A program made the position numbers and the translations under genes. A stretch of DNA of 64,000 nt, taken from Eubacterium plexicaudatum ASF492. GTDB lineage: Bacteria > Bacillota > Clostridia > Lachnospirales > Lachnospiraceae. Numbering within the stretch: the first letter of the stretch is position 1; every line of letters starts with the position of its first letter. A model generated the notes under the pieces. It worked only from the letters and a program-made list of their open reading frames with translations. It was not told where the DNA came from and ran no database searches. This document shows positions 9,222 through 17,743 of this stretch, piece after piece. Location: assembly GCF_000364225.2 (NCBI RefSeq), contig NZ_AQFT02000001.1, positions 806,001 to 870,000 of the forward strand, in the 5' to 3' direction.

Positions 9222-10674
9222 CTTAACTTGACCCACAAGTTTATATGGATATCCTCTTGTTTCTATGCTATACTAAAGAAAAAGAGGTGATCCGTATGAC
9301 GGCAGAATATACGAATTGGGAAACGGAATTTGTAGATGTAAAATTTGTTGATCAGCGTTTGAAATCACGTTTTTTTAAAATTATGGATGCATTTGCTGCA
9401 GCGCCAGATAAATCCACCTGGGCTGCAGCCGGATCCAGAAGTTCTGCAAAAGCAGCGTATCGCTTCTTTAGTAATAAGGATGTATCCAGGGATGAACTGT
9501 TGGATAGTGTATCTAGGGCAACTGTAGAAAAAATGAAACATGCGGATGCAGATTGGATACTTGCCATTCAGGATACCACATCTGTTGGATTTGGAAACCG
9601 GAAAGCAATCAAAGGAATGGGATACCATTGCAGTACGGAACAGAGGGGAATGCTTGTACATTCTTGTATAGCGGCCACAGACCAGGGAATTCCCCTGGGC
9701 CTTCTTTATCAGGAAATACATACGAGGGATGTACGCAGGGATGACTCTGGAACAAAAGATGAAAAACGTTCCAGGCCAATAGAAGAAAAAGAGAGCTACC
9801 GATGGATTCATACAATGAACGAAATTCATCAGAGGGTTGCAGAAGATATTCCGGTATTGACAGTATGTGACCGTGAAGGAGATTTTTATGAATTTTTTTC
9901 GAACGCTGCAGATTTGGGAGAAAATTTTCTGATTCGGCTAGTGCAAAACCGCATGGTGGATGACGGAAAAAAGATTTTTCATGAACTCCACCAGTCTCCT
10001 GTGGCTGGAAGTATGGTTGTCAGGATGGGCAGGAATCCCAAAGAACACATTCCAGCCAGAAATGTAAAAATGGATTATCATTATAAAGAGGTTGTGGTTC
10101 ACTGTCCAAAAAGGAGAACAGAAAAACATATACGAGAAAAACTTGTACTAACAGCAATTTATGTACATGAATCCGGAAAAAAAGGAACCGAATGGTTTCT
10201 GCTAACAACGGTAAGAGTAAAAAACGAAAAAGATATAGAAAAGCTGATACAATGTTATGCACACAGATGGAAAATAGAACGTTTTCATTTCATCTTAAAA
10301 AGTGGATGCAAAATAGAGAAAAATCAGGCGAGGGAATATGAGAGATTAAAATTTTTAACATTACTATATTCGGTTATCGCACTGCAGATACTAAATTTGA
10401 CTTATTTAGGAAAAATATGTCCGGAAATCTCGAGTGAAATTGTGTTTGATAAAGAAGAATGGAAAATATTATACTGCTGTGCAAGAAAAACAAAAGAAAT
10501 TCCTGAAACATATACACTGAAAGAGGCGATTTATGATTTAGGGATTCTGAGTGGAATAAAAGGTGCTCCGAGCGATGGTATGCCCGGAGCACGTTCTATT
10601 TGTCAGGGCTTAGAGGTTCTTTGCTCATTACTTGCTTATCGAAAATATATGTTATAATTGTGGGTCAAGTTAAG
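9222..10674 (+). mobile_element. IS4-family element inside IS1182 copy 1, 8-bp target duplication
   Basis: 1453-bp element with inverted repeats CTTAACTTGACCCACAA at 9222 and its complement ending at 10674. The flanks AGTATACC (9214-9221) and AGTATACC (10675-10682) are identical, and the uninterrupted target sequence can be read in IS1182 copy 2 near 12600. This makes it a clean, recent insertion. Confidence 0.93.
9296..10657 (+). CDS. IS4-family (Tn5-like) transposase, intact
   Basis: A 453-residue DDE transposase that moves its own IS. The N-terminal part (NWETEFVDVKFVDQRL, SSAKAAYRFFSN) matches the DNA-binding domain of Tn5-like transposases. Catalytic Asp residues are visible in AIQDTTSVGFG and TVCDREGDFYEFF. 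The Glu sits in a perfect Y-(2)-R-(3)-E-(6)-K signature, YAHRWKIERFHFILK. Start ATG 9296 was chosen because AAAGAGGTGA lies just upstream. The gene reads through without lesions. Confidence 0.93.
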   Translation: MTAEYTNWETEFVDVKFVDQRLKSRFFKIMDAFAAAPDKSTWAAAGSRSSAKAAYRFFSNKDVSRDELLDSVSRATVEKMKHADADWILAIQDTTSVGFGNRKAIKGMGYHCSTEQRGMLVHSCIAATDQGIPLGLLYQEIHTRDVRRDDSGTKDEKRSRPIEEKESYRWIHTMNEIHQRVAEDIPVLTVCDREGDFYEFFSNAADLGENFLIRLVQNRMVDDGKKIFHELHQSPVAGSMVVRMGRNPKEHIPARNVKMDYHYKEVVVHCPKRRTEKHIREKLVLTAIYVHESGKKGTEWFLLTTVRVKNEKDIEKLIQCYAHRWKIERFHFILKSGCKIEKNQAREYERLKFLTLLYSVIALQILNLTYLGKICPEISSEIVFDKEEWKILYCCARKTKEIPETYTLKEAIYDLGILSGIKGAPSDGMPGARSICQGLEVLCSLLAYRKYML

Positions 10675-11851
10675 AGTATACCATCCGGTGGCCGGCCTGG
10701 CAGACAGGCGTTCCATCCTTGTCAATTGTAATTTCATCCGGAATGGATTTTGGCTTGCCGCGTTTGTCATTTAGGTCAATAAAAGGCCGGATGCCCCATG
10801 TTTTGCAGAGGTTATAGGTAGGATAATTGTCATTTGCGGAATCAAAGCATAGGTTTTGAATGGGCAAGCCGGGGTTTCGATCACGAAATTCTTTGAGTGT
10901 GACAATCCCGCTGACGCTGTCGTGGCGCCTTGCGTCCAGGAAACGGATATGCAGGGGAAGGTCAATCCCAAGCCGGCTGTCATGGTAAGACAGCATATAC
11001 AGCGTATATCCAAAATAGTAAGTTCCAAGTTCACTGTCCCATCCCCAATGGGCATCCGGATCTGAATAGTGACGCGGACAGTTGCAGCGGTTTTGACCGT
11101 GATCCAGACAGTCGCACACTTTATGCCCGTAAGGGCTGGCATGTGTATGGACGCAGGTTCCGTCACCGGAAAGTGTGATGCCGCCTTTATTTATAAGGCC
11201 GCGCTGCATGGACGGAGTGATGGCGGCGGCGCAGAATGCCTGATGGAGAAGCTTTTCATAATAAAAAGGGAATTCATCCCTAGAAACAGCCTCATCAGCC
11301 ATAATTTTAGTAATTTCAGGATGCCGGTTTGGGAGTTTTTTCCCTTTTCCGGGCTTATTGGCGGGCCTGCTGTTTTTATTGGCGGGAAAAAGATCTTTCC
11401 TGCCGGATTTCTGGAACTGCTGATCCTGGAGCCAGAGACGGTCAATAAAATCATAATAAGAGCCAAGCGGCGGCAGGGAGTCTGGCGAGCAGCCGATTAA
11501 AAAAGCCAGGAGGCTGTCGGAACTTAGTTTTTCCACCCAGGCGGTAATGCCTGTAAAGCCCTGATCCAGCATAAGGACAAGGGAGCGCAGGATCTGTGGC
11601 TGGTTTATGGCTGGACGGCCAAGCGGCGGATAGTATGTTTCTAAAAGCTCCATAACAGAATCAAGATTCAAGAGTCGGAGTTTTTCCCTTGCAGCGACAC
11701 ACTCACCGGTCAGCCTGGCGCGCTGGGAAGAATCAAAATGAATTTTAGCCTCATGCAGGAAATTCAGGTATTCCTGATGGGACTGCCAATTTTTATCATA
11801 TGTGTGTTCTCCTTCGATCGTGTTTAAAAGTGCTTATTTCCTTAATCGAAG

Positions 11852-11887
11852 GGCCGTCTTAATTGCCTGTTGGCAATTAAGACGGCC
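11852..11887. repeat. Perfect 16-bp-stem hairpin upstream of IS1182 transposase
   Basis: The arms GGCCGTCTTAATTGCC (11852-11867) and GGCAATTAAGACGGCC (11872-11887) are separated by a 4-nt loop. A hairpin of similar size but unrelated sequence lies in the same place in IS1182 copy 3 (44838-44878), so the structure rather than the sequence is kept. It could limit read-through transcription into the transposase or hide its ribosome site. Confidence 0.8.
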
Positions 11888-12026
11888 GCACAAAATGGCA
11901 GGTTTGTCAATAGGGATTTGAAAATTTTCTGATAAAAAATAAAGAAATAGTGTAAAAAATTCACTGAAAAGTGGAGGTAAAGAAAAAACGGAGCGCTTTG
12001 AAACCACAGTGTTTTCAAGGACTGTG

Positions 12027-12067
12027 AGTTTCCGAGAGTACTCCAGCGGAGTGCTCTCGGAAACTCT
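12027..12067. repeat. Back-to-back IS1182 ends forming a palindrome
   Basis: The right end of IS1182 copy 1 (GAGTTTCCGAGAGTACTC, 12027-12044) and the end of copy 2 (GAGTGCTCTCGGAAACTC, from 12050) face each other across CAGCG. The result is an almost perfect inverted repeat of about 18 bp per arm with a 5-bp centre. Confidence 0.85.
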
Positions 12068-12710
12068 TGAATAGTGGATTGAAAATTATACAAAAATGAA
12101 CATTGGTTAGTATCTGCATGGAATATGTACAACAACCAGTCTGCTTATAATAATAGTTCTTAATTTTGTGCGCACTTCTCCCTTGTACTATAGGAGCTGT
12201 TTAAAATTATCTATTTAGTTAAATTGTATGGATGCCGTTTCGTCGGCGGAGCCTTTGCTTTGTTTTTTCATCCATGCATCTGCATGGATGTTTATGCCGG
12301 CAATTACCGCAAAGAAAGTATATCTTTTTCTTCGGTGGATGCCCATGGCATGCAGATGGTAATCGTTCAGGATGCGGTTGTTTACACGTTCGCAGGATGT
12401 GCGGTTTTTATAAATTTTTTATATTCCCGTGTCCCTCTGGCAACCGGAGGATAAAGGCGCGCGTCCCATTCCGGTTTTGTATAGACACACCGTCCATATG
12501 GGGATTTGGAGCATTTATCCCGGCACGGACAGTCATCCACTTTGCGGCAGGCCAGCGGGCAGCGCCATTTGCACCGGCTGCGGCCGGAGCAATAGCCCCA
12601 GTATACCATCCGGTAACCGGCCTGGCAGATGGGTGTTCCATCCTTATCGATTATAATTTCATCCGGAATGGATTTCGGTATGCCGCGGCTGGCATTCAGG
12701 TCGATAAAAG
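12050..12710 (-). mobile_element. IS1182-family element, copy 2, truncated by IS66 copy 1
   Basis: Only one end and the transposase C-terminal region remain. The terminal repeat GAGTGCTCTCGGAAACTC starts at 12050. The other side is cut at 12710/12711 by IS66 copy 1, and the rest of the element is not found on the far side of that IS66, so a deletion or recombination has removed it. Sequence is closely related but not identical to copy 1. Confidence 0.85.
12219..12710 (-). pseudogene. IS1182 transposase C-terminal fragment
   Basis: This encodes the last ~160 residues of an IS1182 transposase, including a cysteine-rich segment (DDCPCRDKCSKSPYGRC), followed by the conserved ERVNNRILNDYHLHAMG region. 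The frame slips in an A run near 12416: one additional A restores EYKKIYKNRTSCERVNN as in the copy at 8852. The stop lies at 12219. The N-terminal two thirds of the gene are absent. Confidence 0.8.
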
Positions 12711-12765
12711 GTAAGCGATGAATAACCTACCGTTCCACATATGTTCCGTTTAGGTGTAAAATAGT

Positions 12766-14478
12766 CTATATTGGCAATTGAGGTTTGTTTTCAGGTGTTA
12801 TCGTTTCAACATCGATCAGTCCTGTGCAGCGTTCTTTGATAAAATCACTCCACGGAAGAAGCGTTTTAACTGCATCAGGATCCTCTTTATGCTCAGGCAT
12901 GTACAGCAGCAGGACATAAAGGTATTGGAATACATTCAGCTTATTCGCTTTTGCGGTCTCTATTATACTGTAAACAAGCGCGGTTGTTTCTGCCCCGGCG
13001 ACAGATGCGTGGAACAGAGAGTTCTTCCTGCCAATCGCATAGGATTTCGCGCAGCGTTCGGCTTTATTATTAGAAAGTTCGCATCTGCCGTCCAGCATAT
13101 AGCTCTGCAGTGTCTCTCTGTGGTTTACTGAATAATTGACGGCTTTTTCCAGCTTGCTGCCGCCAAGCGGTTTTAGCGTTTCAATCCATGTCCAGAACTT
13201 TTCCCAGACAGGCGCCTCCTTTTCCAGGCGTTTTTCCCGTCGCTTTTCTGGTTCCATGCCTTTGAGCCCTTTTTCAATGAAAAAGAGCTTGTTGAAAAAC
13301 ACGAGCCCGATCTCAGCCGGAATCATACTTTTCATCTGTTCCGGACCTGGAAGCTCGATGTCTTTTACTTCCGTTTCTGAATTTATGTCCAGCAGCTTCA
13401 GTTTTTTCTGCCGTTTTGCCGGGAGGGCTTCGTAAAATTTTCTGCGGCAGTGCGCAGAGCATATGGCAAGGACCACATCCTCTACCTGGTTATAGCCGCT
13501 GTACCCATCGCACTGCACGATGCCGGAGAAACCTTCCAGGAAAGCCTTTGGGAAAACGCCGCTGCGCCCCGCCTGGTATTCATAGAGCACGATTGGCGCC
13601 AGGCCGTCGCTCCCGCTCAAATACATCCACATGTAGGATGTGGCTTTTGCGGCTTTCCCCTTTTCGCGCAGCACCTGACAGGTTGTTTCATCCGCATGGA
13701 TAATATCCCTCTGCAGGAGAAGCCGGTGCATATGGTCATATACCGGCTGGAAATATTCCATGGCACATTTTATGTACCAGTTCGCCATGGTTTCACGCGG
13801 CAGTTCCAATCCAAGCTGGGCCATGCAGGCCTCCTGGCGGTAGTATGGGACGCTTACGAAACTTTTATCAAACATGACGTACGCAACAACAGACGGCGAC
13901 GCCGGGCTGTGCGCCATAAGAGGTACAGGCGTCTGCGCCTGCACGATTGTGCCGTCGCCGTCTTTACGGCATTCCGGGCAGATCAGTTCTTCCTGCATAT
14001 AGCGGACACGCTCCACTTTTGCCGGGGTTATGCGCAGTTCTGTGCGGACTTGTTTATACCCAAGCAGGATCATTTGCGCATTGCAGTACGGGCAGAGCCG
14101 GTCCTTATCCGGGACAGGGATTATGACATCGCGGACAGGGATGTCCGCATAACGCTCATCCCTCGCGGCTTTCTTCTTTTTCGTCCGGGTGTGTTCTTTC
14201 ACCGTTGTTTTTGCAGGCGGGTTTTCCGGTTCATCCCCGGCACTGGCTGGCGGAGTTTTTGTCTTCTCGCTTTTTGTGCCGAACAGCTGGCGCTTAAATT
14301 CTTCAAGCGTTTCCTCCAGGCCGGACTTTAAAAGGCGCAGTTCATCCACAAGGGCGCGCAGTTGTGCTATGGTCTGTTCCTGCTCCAAGATGCGTGCGTC
14401 CTGGGACTGTATCTGCATTTTCTGCTGCTCCACCATTGTTTCCAGCAGCCGGATATAATCTTCCATATTAACTGGCAT
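12766..14478 (-). CDS. tnpC: IS66 transposase TnpC (copy 1)
   Basis: The 570-residue main DDE transposase of IS66. It has an N-terminal coiled coil (YIRLLETMVEQQKMQIQSQD), a linker with the FKRQLFGTKSEK motif, a zinc-finger segment with two Cys pairs (CPYCNAQ and CPECRKDGDG), and the catalytic core with HADETTCQVL, QCDGYSGYNQV and a C-terminal GRCELSNNKAERCAKSYAIGRK carrying the Glu. ATG 14478 was preferred over the upstream ATG because GAGGAGGG precedes it by about six bases. Intact. Confidence 0.94.
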   Translation of the reverse strand: MPVNMEDYIRLLETMVEQQKMQIQSQDARILEQEQTIAQLRALVDELRLLKSGLEETLEEFKRQLFGTKSEKTKTPPASAGDEPENPPAKTTVKEHTRTKKKKAARDERYADIPVRDVIIPVPDKDRLCPYCNAQMILLGYKQVRTELRITPAKVERVRYMQEELICPECRKDGDGTIVQAQTPVPLMAHSPASPSVVAYVMFDKSFVSVPYYRQEACMAQLGLELPRETMANWYIKCAMEYFQPVYDHMHRLLLQRDIIHADETTCQVLREKGKAAKATSYMWMYLSGSDGLAPIVLYEYQAGRSGVFPKAFLEGFSGIVQCDGYSGYNQVEDVVLAICSAHCRRKFYEALPAKRQKKLKLLDINSETEVKDIELPGPEQMKSMIPAEIGLVFFNKLFFIEKGLKGMEPEKRREKRLEKEAPVWEKFWTWIETLKPLGGSKLEKAVNYSVNHRETLQSYMLDGRCELSNNKAERCAKSYAIGRKNSLFHASVAGAETTALVYSIIETAKANKLNVFQYLYVLLLYMPEHKEDPDAVKTLLPWSDFIKERCTGLIDVETITPENKPQLPI

Positions 14479-14765
14479 GTGCGCCCTCCTCGTTTCCATT
14501 TACTTACATTATAAGGAAACGCGGGGATGAAATCAAACCGCCCATACCTGCGCGATAGGCACAATGACGGACTGGAAACTGCCGCCAAATACAGGAAAAA
14601 GGCTTAAAAACAGCATTTTTCATGCAGGTTATCCACAGTTTTGCGGCCTGGCGCTGCGTTATGCGTGGACAGCATTCCGGAAAAAAACAGCGTCGTGGAC
14701 AACATTCCCTGGCGGCTTGCAGCGCTGGAAAAAAATTTTTAAATTTCTACATAATGCACAAAAAT

Positions 14766-15122
14766 TCAGAAGTCCTTCCTGCCGGAAGGCTGCACCGCCT
14801 TTGGCTGGCAGGTGGAGAGTCCCTCCAGAAGCCATCGCAGCTGCTGGCGGGTAAGCGGCCTTACTTGCGAAGCGTCCCGCGGCCACTGGAATTTTCCATT
14901 GTCCAGGCGTTTTGTGCAAAGCACGAAACCCGTCTGGTCAAAGTACAAGGCCTTTAGCGTATTTCTTTTCCGGCCGCAAAACAGATAAAGGGCGTCCGCA
15001 TAAGGGTCCATCTGGTAAGTGTCCCGGATCAGGGACATAAGGCCGTCAAAACTGCGCCGCATATCGGTGCATCCAGTGACGATATAAACTTTCGTGTCAC
15101 TGGACAATGCACCTAACAGCAC
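14766..15122 (-). CDS. tnpB: IS66 Orf2 protein TnpB (copy 1)
   Basis: 118 residues, the standard IS66 TnpB length. The hallmark segments are present: VTGCTDMRRSFDGLM, DALYLFCGRKRNTLKALYFDQTGF and KRLDNGKFQWP. Its start overlaps the end of tnpA by about ten bases, as usual in IS66. TnpB is required for transposition of IS66 elements, but its biochemical role is unclear. Confidence 0.93.
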   Translation of the reverse strand: MLLGALSSDTKVYIVTGCTDMRRSFDGLMSLIRDTYQMDPYADALYLFCGRKRNTLKALYFDQTGFVLCTKRLDNGKFQWPRDASQVRPLTRQQLRWLLEGLSTCQPKAVQPSGRKDF

Positions 15123-15508
15123 AGCCTCCCCAGCGCCAGAAGCGTATTCCGTATGGTATCTTCTGAAGCACCGTCTGCAATTTCAATGCTGTACCCCGGC
15201 ATCCTGACCGTGATGGCAGCATGGGCTGCTGGAACCGGCAGCGTATCACTTGCAGCGCAGCCTGGATCAGGGACAGGGCTGCTGCCCAGCTCCAGTGGAA
15301 CCACTTCGTGCACCTGCCTGGATGGGGCCGCCTGCGGATCTGGTATGATACAGGATTTTTTCTTTAGGTCTGAAACTTTGTTATGAAATGTTTTTATGGA
15401 TATGGAATGCAGCCGGCACCATTCTCTGTCAGGCAGGCCGCTCGTGCGGCATTCCTGGATCAGCTCCAGCCATTCCTGGTCACTGCGGGTTTTCTTTTTC
15501 TCTGACAT
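15113..15508 (-). CDS. tnpA: IS66 Orf1 protein TnpA (copy 1)
   Basis: 131-residue IS66 accessory protein with an N-terminal helix-turn-helix-like region (QEWLELIQECRTSGLPDREW) typical of TnpA, a variable middle, and a C-terminal segment ending NTLLALGRLC. It has an AGGAGATGATGCTATG start context at 15508 and overlaps tnpB. Intact and almost identical to the copy at 48958-49353. Confidence 0.93.
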   Translation of the reverse strand: MSEKKKTRSDQEWLELIQECRTSGLPDREWCRLHSISIKTFHNKVSDLKKKSCIIPDPQAAPSRQVHEVVPLELGSSPVPDPGCAASDTLPVPAAHAAITVRMPGYSIEIADGASEDTIRNTLLALGRLCC

Positions 15509-15800
15509 AGCATCATCTCCTGATTATTATTTTTGGAATGGATGGCAGTAGTGGAGCCGCAGGAAAAGCAATAAACGGCTGCCGGGCTACTTTATCAAGA
15601 ACTGATGTGGACATCCGCTCCAAGCTGATACCATTATAGAGCAAAATCAAGTTCCTGTGGAACGGTGGGTTATTCATCGCTTACTAAGTGAGAATGATTG
15701 TGGGCATTGTCCACTGATAATTGATTTACACAGCGTTAAGGCAGTTATGAACCTATTTGACAGGTTTGTAGCTGCCTTTTTTGCGTGCATGGAGGTTTCA

Positions 15801-16457
15801 ATGAATGTATTTGAAGCGATAAGGGAAAACGGCATTACCGCAAGGCAGGCGGCGGAGCATTGCGGGATAAAAATAAACCGCAGCGGCATGGCGGTCTGCC
15901 CGTTCCACAAAGACAAAAATCCGAGCATGAAGATAGACAGCCGCTATTACTGTTTCGGATGCGGGGAAAAGGGCGATGCCATTGATTTTGTGGCAAAGTT
16001 TTACGGGCTTGGGAAGAAGGAAGCGGCGTTGCGGATTGCGTCGGATTTCGGTATCAGTTTTGAGGATAACAGGGGCAGGAAGCCGCCGCCAAAACGTAAG
16101 CGGAGATTATCACCGGAGCAGAGGTTTGAGAGGGCGGAAAAGAGGTGCTTCCGTGTGATTTCCGATTACCTGTGCTGTTTAAGGCAGTGGAAAGAACAGT
16201 ATGTGCCGCAGGAGCCGGATGGGGAATGGAACCCGTTATTCTGTGAAGCGTTGGAAAAGAAAGACTATATTGAGTATCTGCTTGATGTGTTATTGTACGC
16301 TCCGCTATCGGAGCGTGTGCAGTTAGTAGCGGATTATGGAGAGGAAGTGTTGAAAATTGAAAGAAGACTGGAACAGTGTGTCGCCGGAGCAGAGGGTGGC
16401 ATTGGAAAAGACAATGGAGAAAATGGAGCGGGCGTCACAGCCGGAAACATGGTTTGA
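15801..16457 (+). CDS. CHC2 zinc-finger DNA primase of a conjugative element
   Basis: Primase that would lay down primers during replication of a conjugative element. The 218 residues carry a CHC2 zinc finger: CPFHKDKNPSMKI followed by YYCFGCGEKGDAIDFV, that is Cys-x2-His...Cys-x2-Cys. ATG 15801 follows GGAGGTTTCA. A basic linker (KPPPKRKRR) separates the finger from a helical C-terminus. The end overlaps the next gene by about 100 bp in another frame, as is common in Tn1549-type elements. The 115 bp between IS66 copy 1 and this gene hold no other recognisable feature. Confidence 0.9.
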   Translation: MNVFEAIRENGITARQAAEHCGIKINRSGMAVCPFHKDKNPSMKIDSRYYCFGCGEKGDAIDFVAKFYGLGKKEAALRIASDFGISFEDNRGRKPPPKRKRRLSPEQRFERAEKRCFRVISDYLCCLRQWKEQYVPQEPDGEWNPLFCEALEKKDYIEYLLDVLLYAPLSERVQLVADYGEEVLKIERRLEQCVAGAEGGIGKDNGENGAGVTAGNMV

Positions 16458-17589
16458 CGGGAGCAAAGTCAATGACGTGCTTTTCTGTGAGGATTTCCTC
16501 GCAGGGCACCCTATGAAGTGCATACACGGCACTTTTTTTGACGTAAACGGGGCAATCGGTGATGCGGAGCAGATTAAAGCGGAGATATACTACAAGATTG
16601 CGCCTTATGTCACATCAGGCATCGCAAAAAAGGCGACAACGCTCCTGGATGCGCTGCGGATCAGGTGCTACTCCCCGCCGATACCCTACCTGACAGACCG
16701 TATCCATGTGGCGAACGGAACCTATTTCCTGTCGGGGGATTTTTCCGCACAGAAAGAGTTCTGCATGAACAGGCTCCCGGTGCGGTATGCGCCGGATGCG
16801 CCTGAGCCGTCACAGTGGCTTTCCTTTGTAGGGCAGTTATTGGAGCCGGAGGACATCATCACTTTGCAGGAATTTATGGGATATGTGCTGCAGCCCACGA
16901 CAAAGGGGCAGAAAATGATGATTGTCATGGGCAAAGGCGGGGAGGGCAAGTCACGCATCGGCAGGGTGCTTCGTGCTTTGCTCGGTGACAGCATGAACAC
17001 GGGCAGCATACAGAAGGTGGAGGTTGACCGCTTCGCACGGGCAGACCTTGAATGGAAACTGCTGATGCTTGATGATGACATGAAGCTGGAGGCATTGCCG
17101 CAGACGAACAACATCAAATCCATAGTGACACTGGAAGATAAAACGGATTTGGAGCGCAAGGGGAAACAGAGCGAGCAGGGGTATCTATGCGTGAGGTTCA
17201 TCTGCTTCGGGAATGGCAACCTCGGTTCGCTGTATGACCGTTCCTACGGCTTTTTCCGGCGGCAGATTGTCCTTACAGTCAAAGAGCGCAGGCCGGACAG
17301 GGAAGATGACCCGTTCCTCGACGAAAAGCTGATTGCTGAAGCAGAGGGGATATTCCTATGGTGTCTTGAGGGGCTGCACCGCCTGATTGACAACGGATAC
17401 CGTTTCACCATAAGCCAGAGGGCGGAGGACAACCTGACAAAAGCCATGCAGGACGGGAACAACATCATCGTATTCATGCAGTCGGAGGGCTATATCCGGC
17501 TTGAGAAAGGCACACACGCCACGTCAAAGCAGCTTTACAGCGCCTACAGCCAGTGGTGCGAGGACAAGTATGAAAGCTTTGTGGCTTAA
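16357..17589 (+). CDS. P4/D5-type helicase of a conjugative element, C-terminally truncated
   Basis: Phage/plasmid primase-helicase (P4 family). It shows a Walker A loop MGKGGEGKSRIGRVL near the middle, Walker B-like LLMLDDDMKLE, and the RLEKGTHATSKQLYSAYSQWCED segment typical just before the C-terminal DNA-binding part. The protein then ends after CEDKYESFVA, whereas relatives usually continue, so I read it as truncated by the rearrangement that placed an IS110 behind it. Start TTG 16357 is uncertain; ATG codons at about 16410 are alternatives. Functions with the CHC2 primase just upstream. Confidence 0.83.
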   Translation: MKEDWNSVSPEQRVALEKTMEKMERASQPETWFDGSKVNDVLFCEDFLAGHPMKCIHGTFFDVNGAIGDAEQIKAEIYYKIAPYVTSGIAKKATTLLDALRIRCYSPPIPYLTDRIHVANGTYFLSGDFSAQKEFCMNRLPVRYAPDAPEPSQWLSFVGQLLEPEDIITLQEFMGYVLQPTTKGQKMMIVMGKGGEGKSRIGRVLRALLGDSMNTGSIQKVEVDRFARADLEWKLLMLDDDMKLEALPQTNNIKSIVTLEDKTDLERKGKQSEQGYLCVRFICFGNGNLGSLYDRSYGFFRRQIVLTVKERRPDREDDPFLDEKLIAEAEGIFLWCLEGLHRLIDNGYRFTISQRAEDNLTKAMQDGNNIIVFMQSEGYIRLEKGTHATSKQLYSAYSQWCEDKYESFVA

Positions 17590-17743
17590 GAAGATGTCAA
17601 AAGGGCATAAAATCCCCCTCCCCATCAAAGGGGCTCTTTTCAAACGGGATACGGTATGGTAAAATAAGCTACAGCAATTCGTTTTAGGCTGTAGCAGCTG
17701 CCATCGCAGGATCTTTTTGATGATGATTTAGGGTACGACCCTG
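17590..17743. other. Non-coding IS110 flank downstream of its transposase, with a hairpin
   Basis: About 150 bp without a gene between the truncated helicase and the IS110 stop codon. It holds a clear hairpin, GCTACAG (17668-17674) with CTGTAGC (17689-17695). The IS110 boundary must lie within it but could not be fixed, since IS110 elements lack terminal inverted repeats. Confidence 0.5.

Larger units (their letters stand above)
8852..11799 (-). pseudogene. IS1182 transposase, split by an IS4 element and with an apparent frameshift
   Basis: DDE transposase with the IS1182 N-terminal domain (LGRPAINQPQILRS) and central catalytic region (TLSGDGTCVHTH, DGTPVCQAGH). The gene runs from ATG 11799 down to a stop at 8852, but 9222-10674 is a separate IS. 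Joining the two parts, counting the 8-bp duplication once and adding one A in the run near 11786 (ATGATAAAAAATTGG-type start) gives exactly 495 residues, close to the 490-residue intact copy at 43298-44770. The A-run lesion resembles the other homopolymer contractions in the window; the IS4 insertion is a true disruption. Confidence 0.85.
8661..12044 (-). mobile_element. IS1182-family element, copy 1, interrupted by an IS4 element
   Basis: Bounded by inverted repeats GAGTACTCTCGGAAACTC at 8661-8678 and its complement at 12027-12044. The transposase gene on the minus strand is cut by the IS4-family element at 9222-10674. Both outer flanks read CAGCG (8656-8660 and 12045-12049), which may be a target duplication. 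A strong hairpin lies at 11852-11887 upstream of the transposase. The element abuts the end of a second IS1182 element, giving a near-perfect palindrome at the junction. Confidence 0.85.
12711..15684 (-). mobile_element. IS66-family element, copy 1 (tnpA-tnpB-tnpC)
   Basis: 2974-bp element with terminal repeats GTAAGCGATGAATAACC at 12711 and the complement ending at 15684. All three IS66 genes are intact. It is nearly identical to copy 4 (48782-51755) in the opposite orientation. The 8-bp flanks differ (GATAAAAG versus TAAGTGAG), so the expected 8-bp target duplication is missing, which suggests recombination with another IS66 copy or an adjacent deletion. Confidence 0.93.

Noticed and set aside
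8720..9238. Plus-strand frames over the IS1182 3' region
   Set aside because: They are shadows of the minus-strand transposase C-terminus, which has conserved motifs and a homologue at 43298-44770.
13450..14331. Long open frame (293 codons) opposite IS66 tnpC, repeated at 50135-51016
   Set aside because: It is the antisense shadow of tnpC; its sequence is rich in Arg, His and Cys and mirrors tnpC codon structure in both IS66 copies.
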